Source: Okapia johnstoni
Taxonomy: Eukaryota > Chordata > Mammalia > Artiodactyla > Giraffidae
Reading direction: 5' to 3'
Length of the DNA stretch: 64,000 nt
Assembly: GCA_024291935.2 (NCBI GenBank)
Contig: CM044320.1
Location: 47,868,001 to 47,932,000, forward strand
Both the position numbers and the translations under genes were made by a program. Shown piece after piece: positions 25,525 to 37,316 of this stretch. The first letter of the stretch is position 1. Every line of letters starts with the position of its first letter. The notes beneath the pieces were generated by a model. That model was not told the DNA's origin. It did not search any database and saw only the letters and a program-made list of their open reading frames with translations.

Positions 25525-26685
25525 TAGATTAATCTTCACAGTTTCCACCGTCTAAGGCAGTAAATCCTTCATGGATCACAGCCTTGGGATGGCGAAGAGG
25601 CTTGTATAATTCAATGAAGCTATGAGCTATGCCATGCAGAGTCACCCAAGAAGGACAGGTCATACCGGAGAGTTCTGACAAAACGTGGTCCACCGGAGGA
25701 GGGAATGTCAAATCACTCCAGTATTCTTGCCGCGAGAACCTCATAAAGATATGACACCAGAAGATGAGCTCTCCAGATCATAAGGTGTCCAGTATGCTAC
25801 TGGGGAAGAGCAGAGGGTGACTACTAATAGCTCCAGAAAGAAAGAAGAGGCTGTGCCAAAGCAGAAATAATGCTCAGCTGTGGATGTGTCTGGTGGTGAA
25901 AGTAAAGAACAATATTGCAGGAACCTGGAATGTTAAGTCCATGAATGAAGGTAAATTGGATGCGGTTAAGCCGGACCTGGCAAGAGTGAACATCGACATC
26001 TTAGGAATCAGTGAACTAAAATGGATGGGAATGGGAGAATTTAACTCACATGACCATTATATCTACCACTGTGGGCAAGAATCCCTTAAAAGAAATGGAG
26101 TAGCCCTCATAGTCAACAAAAGAGTCTGAAATGCATGCAGTACTTGGGTGCAATCTCAAAAACAACACAATGATCTTCGTTCATTTCCAAGCAAATCATT
26201 CATCATCACAGTAATCCAAGTCTATACCCCAAACAGTGATGCCAGAAAAGCTAAAGTTGAATGGTTCTATGATCTTCTAGAACTAACACTAAAAAAATAT
26301 GGTCTTTTCATCAAAAATATGTCCTTTTCATCAACACCAAAAAAATATGTCCTTTTGCATTTCATTGGAATGCAAAAGTACGAAGTCAAGAGATACCTGG
26401 AGTAACAAGCAAGTTTGGCCTTGGAGTACAAAATGAAGCCGGGCAAAGGCTAACAGAGTTTTGTCAAGAGAACACACTGGTCATAGCAAACACCCTTTTC
26501 TAAGAACACAAGAGATGACTCTACACATGGACATCACCAAAAGGTCAATACCGAAATCAGATTGATTACATTCTTTACAGCCAAAGACAGAGATGCTCTG
26601 TAGTCAGCCAAAACAAGACCTGATGCTGACTGCCTCAGGTCATCAGCTCCTTATTTCAAAATTGAGGCTTAAATTGAAGAAAGCA
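25525..26685 (+). mobile_element. BovB 5' part with endonuclease region, broken
   Basis: BovB leader text (gttctgacaaaacgtggtcc, agatatgacacc) leads into the apurinic-type endonuclease region. Frame 25884-26129 reads GTWNVKSMNEGKLD, RVNIDILGISELKW and the HYIYHCGQESLKRNGVA segment, then stops; a shifted frame continues (VIQVYTPNSDA near 26213). No polymerase region follows: the sequence passes straight into L1 text at about 26686. Confidence 0.85.
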
Positions 26686-27390
26686 ACATGGATGGACCTA
26701 GAGATAATCATATTAAATGAAGTAAGTCAGACAAGTATCATACCACTTACATATGGAATCTAAAAAAAAGAAAGAAAAGATACAAATGAACTTATTTACA
26801 AAACAGAAACAGATTCACAGACAAAGAAAAAAACTTACCGTTACCAAAGGGATAGCAGGGAGGTGGGGGGAGAGAGAAATTAGGAGTTGGGGATTCACAA
26901 CTACATACACACTACTATATATAAAATAGATAAACAAGAACTTAGTGTATAGCATAGGAAACTATATTCAGTATCTTATAATAACCTATAATTGAAAAGA
27001 ATCTGAAAAAGAATATATATATATAATATAAGAATATACATAAGAAGAATATATATATTTTATATATAGTGTTTTATATATGGTAGTATATTTATATGGG
27101 ATTCTCTGTTGGCTCAGAGGGTAAAGAGTATGCCTGCAATGCGAGAGACCTGAGTTCGATCCCTGGGTCAGGAAGATCCCCTGGAGAAGAAAATGGCAAC
27201 CCACTCCAGTATGCTTGCCTGGAAAATCCCATGGATGAAGGAGCCTGATGGGCTATAGTCCATAGGGTCACAAAGAGTTGGACACGACTGAGTGACTTCA
27301 CTTTCACTTATATGTACGTATGTATGAATCACTTTGCTGTACACTTGAAACTGAAACATTATAAATTAACTATACTTCAATTTTTAAAAT
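26686..27390 (+). repeat. L1 3' end, sense, split by a SINE
   Basis: Starts caacatggatggacctagag, then aatgaagtaagtcagacaag, tacatatggaatctaaaaaa, and after the Bov-tA at 27099-27307 continues gaatcactttgctgtacac to aactatacttcaat. Confidence 0.85.
27099..27307 (+). repeat. Bov-tA SINE, sense, inside the L1 tail
   Basis: Near-consensus Bov-tA (ggattctctgttggctcaga to gtgacttcactttca), flanked by ttatatg at 27092-27098 and 27308-27314. Confidence 0.88.
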
Positions 27391-27529
27391 GGTTTTTACA
27401 AAAGGCTATACAGATTCAGTTTCGATTCTGATTCACATCATCCATAAATCTCTGGTTTTCCTGGAAATATTAATAGCCAAAAGAAATCTCACAGCAATTA
27501 TTGTAAAATAATAGCAGCACCAGCAGAGA

Positions 27530-27722
27530 AGCTATGTATGAAGTGGTTAAGAGCACAGACTATGAGCTTGACTCTTACCTCTACCAATTTCTAGATGTGT
27601 GGTCTTGAGCAAGTGGCTTAGTCTCTACCTCATAGGGCTGTTGTGAGGATTAAATTAGCTCAAATACAAAACGTGTTTAACACAAAGCTTGGCATATCAG
27701 AAATGCTCAGTAGGTGTTGCTT
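27530..27722 (+). repeat. MIR SINE remnant, sense
   Basis: MIR layout is readable: gtggttaagagcacagac, ccaatttctagatgtgtggt, gagcaagtggcttagtctct, gggctgttgtgaggattaaa. Confidence 0.75.
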
Positions 27723-28007
27723 TACAATTGTAATGATACGTATCAAACACATACCATGTCCAAGGAACTACTAGGTGCTTATGTATCAATTCTCACAACA
27801 ATCTTTTGAAAAAGGTACCATTGTCATCTGGATTTTGCAGGACAGGAACTAAGCAGAGAGGTTAAATAACATGGCCACATGCATACAATAAGTGGCAAAA
27901 CTGAGATTCAAACCCATACACTGGCTCCACAGCACAGGATCTTAAACTATGCTGTTCTGCCTCCCACGTGCTTGAGTTGATCATGTCCATGTTTTGTTGT
28001 TGTTGTT

Positions 28008-28204
28008 TTAGCCATTGTGTCTGCCTCTTTTAGCAATCCCATGGACTGTAGCCTGCTAGCATCCTCTGTTCATAGGATTTTCCAGGCAATGCTGGAGTGG
28101 GTCGTCATTTCTTTTTCTAGGGGGCTTCCTGACCCAGGGATTGAACCTGCATCTCCTACATTAGCAAGTGGATTCTTCTACCACTGAGCCTTCTGGAAAG
28201 CCCC
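28008..28204 (-). repeat. Bov-tA SINE, antisense, diverged
   Basis: ccatggactgtagcctgcta, gatttccaggcaa-like body, right-hand head accactgagcc. Confidence 0.8.
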
Positions 28205-28500
28205 CTATCTATGCTTACTGTGGGCCAAAAAATAGCCCCCTCACCCATGCAAATGTATTCACATCAAAAACCATCTTTGCAGATGTGACTAACTTAAGGG
28301 TCTGGAGATGAAGAGATAATCCTAAATTATCCAGGTGGGCTCCAAATGCCATCACATGAATAAGAGGGGCAGAGGGATATTAGGAACAGACACACATAGG
28401 ACAGACACAGGAAGAAGACCATGTCAGAGCCTGTGGAGGGAGTGTGGCCATGACTACAGATTGACTTATTCATATATTTATCTCATTTATTGAAAGTCTG
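28205..28500. repeat. Ancient mammalian interspersed repeat
   Basis: tttgcagatgtgactaactt, ggagatgaagagataatcct and ccaggtgggctccaaatgcc are signature phrases of an old widespread repeat; I cannot assign the family. Confidence 0.5.
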
Positions 28501-28528
28501 TTATGTGCCAGAGTCTATTTTTGACATG

Positions 28529-28734
28529 CTGTGCTAGGCCGTTTCAGTCATGTTCAACTTTTTGTGACTCCATGGACTGTAGCCCGCCAGCATCTCTGTC
28601 CATGGGATTCTCCTAGAGTGGGTTGTTATGACCTCCTCCAGGGGATCTTCCCAACCCAGGGACCAAACTCACTTCTCTTATGTTTCCTGAATTACCAGGC
28701 ATGTTCTTTACTACTAGAGTCACCTGGGAAGCCC
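28529..28734 (-). repeat. Bov-tA SINE, antisense
   Basis: catgttcaactttttgtgactcc through to agagtcacctgggaagccc. Confidence 0.83.
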
Positions 28735-29149
28735 CCTATTCTTGATACTAGGGATAAAAAATAAACTCCCTACCTCAGGAACATTGGGGAAGATGGACAA
28801 TAAACACGTAAACAAATAAGTTGAGAAAATAATAAGCACAGTGAAGAAAACACAGTGAAAAGGAATAGGGAATAGCTGGGAAGAAGGCTCCTTTAGGCAG
28901 TGGGGTCATGGGAGCAATCTCAGGAAGTAAGACATTAAAAACCTCATGATGATGCCTCCACAAATAAGAGAAGAAAGATGCTCCTGACAGAGGGGACAGG
29001 GCAAAGATCTGAAGCCAAAAATTATCTTGGCATATAAGAGGAAATAAAAGAAGGCCAATATGATTCGAGAGTGATGAAAGAAGTAGAGAAGATTAAGAAA
29101 TAAATTCAGCAAGGAAGGCGTGGGTCACACTGTGTAGGATATTTGTATC

Positions 29150-29530
29150 AATTATCTACTGCTATAGTAATGCTGTGAACACACACAAAACTTCATCCTT
29201 ATAGCTTGTGTTTCTGGGGGCAGCTGGGAGTCTGCTAGGCAGCACTTCTGACCTCAAGTGACTGACTTGCTCTTCTGTCTGGTGTTTGAATGGATGACTG
29301 CTGAGGGTGGCCTCAGTGTGACAACTGAGGCTTTGCTCCATGTGGCCCTCTCTTCTGCAGGCTGGCAGGGGAATGACCTCATGGTGATGGCAGAGGTTCA
29401 AGAGGGAATCCTCAAGTGTGCAAGACTGCTTCATTAGTTAAAGCAAGTCATCCACCCAAGGCCAGAGTCAAGGAGTGGGCAGGTGACCCTGCCCAAGTTG
29501 GGAAAGCAAAATTACATGGCAGAGATATAG
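29150..29530. repeat. Ancient mammalian interspersed repeat
   Basis: caattatctactgctatagtaa and the following clinal text (gggggcagctgggagtctgc) resemble a common old repeat; family not assigned. Confidence 0.45.
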
Positions 29531-29704
29531 GAAACAACGAACAATTGAAGCTATCAATGCAAGTTTCTGCAGGTATGTAGGGTCTTGATAAACTAATGAA
29601 TATAAACAATTATTTTCTAATGGGATGATAATACATTAAAAATATGGGACTTAAGAAAAAGAGAAGGGTCTTGAAGAATATTTGAGATTTAGATGCATGA
29701 ATCA

Positions 29705-30015
29705 GGGCTTCCCTGATAGCTCAGTTGGTAAAGAACCTGTCTGCAATGGAGAAGATCCTGGTTTGATTCCTGGGTGGGGAAGATCCACTGGAGAAGAGAT
29801 AGGCTACCCACTCCAGTACTCCTGGGCTTCTCTTGTGGCTCAGCTGGTAAGGAATCTGCCTGCAATGCAGGAAACCTGGGTTCGATCCCTGGGTTGGGAA
29901 GATCCCTTGGAGAAGGGAAAGGCTACCTACTCCAGTATTCTGGCCTGGAGAATTTCATGGACAGTCCATGGGATCACCAAGAGTCAGACATGACTGAGCG
30001 ACTTTCACTTTCAGA
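29705..30015 (+). repeat. Two Bov-tA SINEs in tandem, sense
   Basis: First copy from gggcttccctgatagctcag is cut at ccactccagtactcc (about 29822); a second, more complete copy starts gggcttctcttgtggctcag and runs to actgagcgactttcactttc. Confidence 0.85.
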
Positions 30016-30421
30016 TGGGTGGAGGGACAAAATGAGGGAATTCTAAGAGTGGAGAATGACATGAACAAATTTATGAAAGCAGAATAGAGTGCTGTACCTA
30101 AATAGAAAAAAAAGAATGTCATGTATATCAAGATGCTTCTATCTTGTCTTATCTCTATCACAAACAGAAGAAAATGAAGTAAAACAATTGAATCTCATAT
30201 TCATTCTACATGGTAGAAACCACTGCTTTTAAAAATGTCATGAGAGTATAGAGTTCTCTACGCGATAACCAGGTATGTCTGAGGACTAGAGACAGCCATG
30301 AGAGTACAAACATTAGGATTCCTAATATGTGTGACAATGAAGATTCAATGCAGTATTCACTGAAATGGTGAAGAAGCCTAAAATCATGAATAAACATATA
30401 CGATAATTTTTTTTGGTAACC

Positions 30422-30730
30422 CAATGTTAAAAGCTGGAGAAGCAATGGCACCCCACTGTAGTATTCTTGCCTGGAAAATCCCATGGATGGAGGAGCCTGG
30501 TAGGCGGCAGTCCATGGGGTCGCTGAGTCAGACACGACTGAGCGACTTCATTTTCACTTTTCACTTTCCTGCCTTGGAGAAGGAAAATGGCAACCCATTC
30601 CAGTGTTCTTGCCTGGAGAATCCCAGGGACGGGGGAGCCTGGTGGGCTGCTGTCTATGGGGTCGCACAGACTCGGACATGACTGAAGTGACTTAGCAGCA
30701 GCAGCAGCAGCAGCATCAATGTTAAAAGCT
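30422..30730 (+). mobile_element. Bov-A2 SINE (dimer) with 14 bp target-site duplication
   Basis: Two BovA monomers (ggagaagcaatggcacccc... and ggagaaggaaaatggcaacc...) joined by ttcacttttcactttc, ending in an AGC repeat. caatgttaaaagct flanks it at 30422-30435 and 30717-30730, perfectly. Confidence 0.92.
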
Positions 30731-33429
30731 ATCATCAGGTTGTTATTTTGGAAGGATGCTATCATATGTCTCCAAAATTGCCAAGAATCAAAACAATATC
30801 CAAGGATCAACTTTGAAAGAAATTGAAAAATTTATCCAGAAACATAATCTCAAGTATGTTCATATAACTCTTGATGTTAGTTGTATCTTGATTTGTGGCA
30901 TTAAGGTTTTAAGGCAATTATCAAGATATCAGTCTAACCTCTAAAATCTGGTAATGCATAATTCACTAGTTCCGGCTCTTCATTTGGCTCTTTAAACATG
31001 CTATTAATTCTGCTTATATGACACTAATAGCAACATCTCATCTCATTATGAGACTCAGAGAAACGCCAGTCCACTAGCCTTCAGAGACAAAAATGAATTC
31101 AAATTTTTATACAATTAACTAAAAAGAGGAAAGTGCATGCAAGGCAGGACCATAATTCAAATATATATTTGCAATATAAATATTTAGATCAACCCACATT
31201 TAGCAGTTGCAACAGTGGAACAAAGCTTGAGGATACCAATATTGCTACTCACCTGGTCTCATATTCACTGAACTAATTTCGATAGAACATCACAAACTCA
31301 CTCCACATCTCCCATCTACCATACCACAAATACCCTGCATGATGGAAGAACCCCTACCTATCTCCACTGTTTGAGCAAAACTGAAGAGTTTTATGGCCTC
31401 CACAACTCTCAGCTGGGCCCCATGCACATGAAGAGTCTCTAAACACTCCCTACAAGGCTGGGTTCTGGAAGTTTTCAATCTCTTCTCTGAACCCTCAAAT
31501 TAAAGACAGACTCAAACTGATTCTTTCTGGAAAGAAGAGAGACAACAAAGTAACCAGATTCAAACTCTTTCAGAAGTGTAACCTCCTTAATTCCACAGCA
31601 GAATTCTGAGTGGCATAAATGCCCACCAGGAGACATCCTTCTCTGCCAACTACATTAAATCAGAGAGAGAGAGTGAACTCCCCTTCTAAGGAAATGCCAG
31701 GACTAATTCTCTTGCCAACCCAATCTACCACTCCATATACCATTATCCTTTCTCTCCATCTAAATGTGACCCACTCCAGACATCTATCTCCCCCATACTC
31801 TCATCTCCAAACAGCTCTGTGCCTCCCCTCTCCTCCTCGTCTTTGCACTATGCCTCCCGGGTAATGAACACCCTATGGCCTCCGTTTCACTGATCTTTTT
31901 ACCACCACACATACTTAAGTGTTGGGAATGGGGATGGATGTCCTTTTTATCCCACACTGTCAGTAGCTTGTAAAACCTTGTTAGTTCAATCCCACAGATT
32001 CAGCAATGTCACTTCTTTCTCTTCCTTATCATCATGCTACAATATCTTCCATCTTTAAATAGAAATCTTCCCTTGGTGTCACACCCCTTTTCTGGATCCA
32101 CAGCCTAATTTTTCTGCATTCCTCAGTGCAAATTATTGGCACGCAGTCTGTATTCACCATCACCACTTTTTCTCTTCCCATTCTTTCTTAAATCCTCTCC
32201 TATTGGTATTTGATCACTACCAGCATCGAGAAACTTCATTAAGGCCACCAATGGCTACCACACGCCCAAATCAAAGATAAATTCTCAGTTCTCATCTTAT
32301 ACACTCAGCAGCATTTGGCACAACTGATGCCACTGTGCTTTTCCTCACTTACTAAGACAATCATGCTTTTTCTCTTTTATTCATTTAATGTGCTGAATTT
32401 CTTTGAATTTTTTAAAAAGTTGAAAAATTTTACATTGCTGAAATAAACTTTACCTTGTCATGAAATGTGATCTTTTTCATAAAACTACGTGAAGGTGAAT
32501 GGGTTTTACACTGTATAAATCTGAAAAGGAATTCTAAGTTTACTTATATTTTTTGATAATGTAAGTGAGCCTCTTTGCTTTGGGACTTATAAAATTAGCC
32601 ATTAAGAAATTCAGGGTTCTCAGTAAAACAATGACTAATCTTTAACTTGGGGTGCACTGAATTTATTGGCATCACATGGCAAAGATATGTTAATTGAAAG
32701 AAAGCGAATTTTGACAAAGTGATTTACAAATATATAGTGTTAGTAGTAGTTCTTTAAAAAATTAAGATTTCATTTGATATAAACTTTTTGCCTTTCCAGA
32801 GTTTTCTGAACCACCCAAGCCCATCTGGCAATAGTTTTTCTTCTTCAAAGTTCCTTTCTACCACTTGGGGACACTTAATTTTCAGCATCAATGGAAAAGA
32901 AATCTACTATGCTCCATTGCACATCAGAGTAACCAATGTTTAAAAAAATTATCATTTAAAAAAATTGGAAACTATCTCCATAATTAAATGGTTATGGGAA
33001 AACCTCATAATGTTCAGAGACTATGACAATTTAAGCAAAATAAAGGAAAACATTAACTAACTTTTCTAAACTGTCAAAATGGTTTGGATTTGGTCCCAAT
33101 TTTGTGTGAAGATCAGCCAAACCAATTCATCTGGTGGAAACTTAAAACAAAATACATAATTGCTAATATTTATTACACTTCCAGAACAACAGCTAAGAAA
33201 AAAAAGTTTACCATTAACAAGGACTTTTGTAGATTAAACAACAACCTCCAAAGCAGGTTCATACCCTGGGAAACAAACCAAGGCACAATTAGCAACATTA
33301 AAAAAAAATAAAGAAGCCCTAAGAGCAAAGAAGTCAGAGGACTTTGAAATCTTTTATTTATAAATACACTCTCAGGAAATATGTGCCTAATTAGATTTAA
33401 ATAGTCTCCAAGAGAATTAGCAGCTAACT
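30731..33429. other. Long gene-free stretch
   Basis: No gene recognised. 32200-32345 contains text like the reverse-transcriptase motif A region of an old L2-type LINE (frame reads SAAFGTTDA), strongly decayed. 31619-31864 (+) is an unremarkable Pro/Ser-rich frame without domain. Confidence 0.4.
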
Positions 33430-33718
33430 ATACCCATCTCCGGAGAAGGAAATGGCAACCCACTCCAGTACTCTTGCCCGGAAAATCCTATGGACAGAGG
33501 AGCCTGGTAGGCTGCAGTCCATGGGGTTGCTAAGGGTCGGACAAGACTGAGCGACTTCACTTTCACTTTTCACTTTCATGCGTTGGAGAAGGAAGTGGCA
33601 ACCCACTCCAGTGTTCTTGCCTGGAGAATCCCAGGGATGGGGGAGCCTGGTGGGCTGCCATCTCTGGGGTCGCACAGAGTCGGACACGACTGAAGTGATT
33701 TAGCAGCATACCCATCTC
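33430..33718 (+). mobile_element. Bov-A2 SINE (dimer) with 11 bp target-site duplication
   Basis: Two BovA monomers, near-consensus, ending agtgatttagcagc. atacccatctc occurs at 33430-33440 and 33708-33718. Likely a recent insertion. Confidence 0.92.
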
Positions 33719-34549
33719 TGATCCAATATAAAGAAATGAGAATATTAAACACTACCATTTAAGAACTTGAAATATAGCCCCATAACATCTCCCACTGTCA
33801 GAACCCCCATGGTTCTGAGAAGAAATTATACACACACACACCTACATCCTAAATAATTCCTAATGACAAAAGAATATTCACTTAGTTTAGGATTTGCACT
33901 GACTCTGGGGCCTAAAAAGCCTCAAGAAGAAATTCTGGTTTGAAGTGGCCCTGGACTGGTACTGCTCCAGGTGCCTGGCAGAATAAAACACAGGAATTTC
34001 AAAAATTCCTTGGGATGCAGTTCAATGAATCTATGCACAAAATGAAAATTCACTGAATACATGAAGAAGATACCATGAGCTAGGATCAGCAGAAATGACA
34101 AACTGTAGAATCAAACAAGCAAAGACAGCAGACATTGGATAACTAGATACAAATATAAAATGTTTAAAAATAAATATTAATGTTTAACAGATTTAAATCA
34201 ATACAACAGATGGAAAATATGAATAAAAATAGAAAACCTAACTGAACTAGGCAGATCTGAAAAGGAACCAACTAGAACTTTAAAAATATATAAGAAGTTA
34301 AATTAAAAGCTCAATACACAGTTTAAACAGCAGATTAAATACAAGTGAAAGTGCACAGGTGAACTGGAATACAAAGCTGAAGAAATTATTAAAGTGTAGC
34401 ACAGAGAGAGAAAGAAAAATAGGAAACAGAGGTTATAAGATGTGGAGCAGGCAGGTCCGATACAAGAGAACAAGAGAGAAGCAATATTCAAAGAAACAAT
34501 AACTAAAAAATAAGCAAACAAAACAAAGAAAAAACAAACATCTCCTCTT

Positions 34550-34672
34550 TGGGACTTCCATGGCAGTCCAGTGGTTAAGACTCTGCCCTTCTACTGCAGT
34601 GGGCATGGGTTCAATCCCTGGTCAGGGAACTAAGATCCTGCATGCAGCGCAGTGCAGCCAAAAAAAGAAAGA
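34550..34672 (+). repeat. CHR-2 type SINE, sense
   Basis: gggacttccatggcagtcca head, gggttcaatccctggtcagg box, cagccaaaaaaagaaag tail. Confidence 0.85.
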
Positions 34673-35216
34673 AAAACAAAGAAATATTAAGTAATACTTT
34701 TCTAGAACTCATGAAAAACATCAACCCTCAGATTCAAAAATTTAAGCCGGGATAAATTATAAGAAACTCATGCCCAGACACATCATATGAAACTGCAGAA
34801 CACTGAAGCCAAACAGAAGATTTTAAAAGCAGCTAGATAGAATACAGAGATTACCTATAAAGGAATCATGATTAAAACCAATAGCTGAATTTTCTGCAGT
34901 AACAATGAAAACCAAAAGAACTGTTTTCCCTTAGTACTTTATTTTCTTTCAATCATCAAATGAGTAATTGCATAGTCATGAAAGTATTTTTCAAGAATAG
35001 CAAAAGACATTTAATTAAAACAAAACTTTTTATTTTGTTTATTACTAGCAGAACTTCACTAAATTAGCATCTAACTTACTATACTTTAGAAACATGTATT
35101 TGAAAAAGAAGATAAATGGTTATCCAAAGAAGATCTCAGATATAAAAGGAAATGTTGGGAAAATTATAGTAAACTTGTAGGTAAATTTAAACCAATGTTA
35201 AATGTGTAAAATAATA

Positions 35217-35513
35217 AGTGAAATTCGCTCAGTCGTGTCCGACTCTTTTCGACCCCATGGACCGTCCGTGAAATTCTCTAGGCCAGAATACTGGAGTGGG
35301 TAGCCTTTCCCTTCTCCAGGGGATCTTCCCAACCCCGAACCCAGGTCTCTCACATTGCAGGTGGATTCTTTACCAGCTGAGCCACAAGGGAAGCCCAAGA
35401 ATACTGGAGTGGGTAGCCTATCCCTTCTCCAGATCTTCCCCACCCAGGAATGGAACCAGGGTCTCCTGCATTGCAGGTGGATTCTTTACCAACTGAGCTA
35501 TCAGGGGAGCCCA
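35217..35513 (-). repeat. Two Bov-tA SINEs in tandem, antisense
   Basis: 35217-35396 is a near-complete copy ending in accagctgagccacaaggg; 35397-35513 is a second head-side piece ending accaactgagctatcagggg. Confidence 0.85.
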
Positions 35514-35764
35514 TAAAATAATAAAATAATCCCTAATTTGTTTCATTAAAAAATCAAGATAGAACTTAAATCTTTGAAAATAATAGCATACAAATTAGGA
35601 GTAGTGATGACCAGATTTAAAGATTTTAAGGTCTTTACATTATTTGGGAGGAGAACAAAAATACTGATTAACTTTAAATAAATGTAAATAACTGAAGATG
35701 ATACTAAAATGTCTAGTGAAGTGTTAGTGAAAGTGTTATTAGCTAGGGTAGTCCTTAAAAGAAT

Positions 35765-35940
35765 GTATATATATGGGAGTACCATCAGTTTACAACATTG
35801 TGTTAATTTCAGGAGTACAGCAAAATGATTCAGTTATACACCCATATATATATATATATAACTATATTCTTTTTTTATTTTTTTTCCATTTTAGATTATT
35901 ACAAGATATTGAATATAGTTGCTTGTGCTACGGAAAATCC
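35765..35940 (-). repeat. L1 3' end fragment, antisense
   Basis: caacattgtgttaatttcag, gagtacagcaaaatgattcag, and gattattacaagatattgaa, with an internal (TA)n. Confidence 0.7.
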
Positions 35941-36290
35941 TTGTTTACAAAGTTGGCTTTAAAACAAACCAAAAAACCCAATTACAACAATAACAAACAT
36001 CAGTTAACATCAATCCTACCTGAAAAGAACAAAAAATATATTAAATTTAAATCAGAAGGCAATAAAGGGAAGGAGAAAACTTATTAGAACCAATAAAAAT
36101 CACAAAATAAAGTAGCACTGAATATTAGTAATTCAATAAACAAAGATAAATGTAAATGGATTAAACTCTCCATGTAAAAGACAAAGACGATTGTCAGACA
36201 AAATATTCCAAATTCAGCTATGACATTTACAACAGACACATATAAAACATACAGATGATACAGGAAAAGTGATAGTAAAAGACACATTAT

Positions 36291-37316
36291 TAAAGCTAGA
36301 GAGGGTCATCCAATCAAAAAATGGGCCAAAGAACTAAACAGACATTTCTCCAAAGAAGACATACAGATGGCTAACAAACACATGAAAAGATGCTCAACAT
36401 CACTCATTATTAGAGAAATGCAAATCAAAACCACAATGAGGTACCATTACACACCAGTCAGAATGGCCGCTATCCAAAAGTCTACAAGCAATAAATGCTG
36501 GAGAGGGTGTGGAGAAAAGGGAACCCTCTTACACTGTTGGTGGGAATGCAAACTAGTACAGCCACTATGGAGAACAGTGTGGAGATTCCTTAAAAAACTG
36601 GGAATAGAACTGCCATATGACCCAGCAATCCCACTGCTAGGCATATACACCGAGGAAACCAGAATTGAAAGAGACGCGTGTACCCCAATGTTCATCGCAG
36701 CACTGTTTACAATAGCCAGGACATGGAAGCAACCTAGATGTCCATCGGCAGACGAATGGATAAGGAAGCTGTGGTACATATACACAATGGAATATTACTC
36801 AGCCATTAAAAAGAATACATTTGAATCCGTTCTATTGAGATGGATGAAACTGGAGCCCATTATACAGAGTGAAGTGAGCCAGAAAGAAAAGCACCAATAC
36901 AGTATACTAATGCATGTATATGGAATTTGAAAGATGGTAATGGTAACCCTATATGTGAGACAGAATAAGAGACACAGATGCATAGAACAGTCCTGTGGAC
37001 TCTGAGGGAGAAGGTGAGGGTTGGACGTTCTGGGACAATAACATTGAAACATGTATATTGTCATATGTGATGCAGAACACCATTCCATGTTCTATGCATG
37101 GGACGGATGCTCAGGGATGGAGCGTTGGGATGACACTGAGGGATGGGAGGGGGAGGGAGGTGGGAGGAGGGTTTGGGAGGGGGAGCACATGTGAATCCAT
37201 GGCTGATTCATGTCGATGTATGGCAAAAACTACTACAATATTGTAAAGTAATTAGCCCCCAACTAAAATAAAAAATAAATAAATAAAAAAAATAAAATAA
37301 AGCTAGAGAGGGTCAT
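36291..37316 (+). mobile_element. Young 5'-truncated L1 with 19 bp target-site duplication
   Basis: About 990 bp of L1 3' end: ORF2 tail, 3' UTR with a G-rich block (gggagggggagggaggtggg near 37143) and an A-rich tail (37265-37297). taaagctagagagggtcat flanks it perfectly at 36291-36309 and 37298-37316. Perfect flanks and a long open ORF2 tail indicate a recent insertion. Confidence 0.93.
36367..36930 (+). pseudogene. L1 ORF2 protein C-terminal fragment
   Basis: A 187-codon open frame covering the C-terminal end of L1 ORF2p, which supplies endonuclease and reverse transcriptase activity in a full element. Only the tail is here, so neither catalytic domain is present. The Cys/His cluster of the C-terminal domain is visible ([18 protein letters not shown], about residues 45-62), followed by [11 protein letters not shown] and [10 protein letters not shown], both typical of L1 ends. 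The start Met is internal to ORF2 and not a real initiation site. Without promoter or 5' half it is inert. Confidence 0.88.

Noticed and set aside
30000..30730. CRISPR-like array from repeated similar units
   Set aside because: The units are dispersed SINE monomers of over 100 bp in a mammalian genome, not short regular repeats with unique spacers.
30427..30810. 127-codon minus frame
   Set aside because: Translation of a Bov-A2 SINE; similar frames appear wherever the element does.
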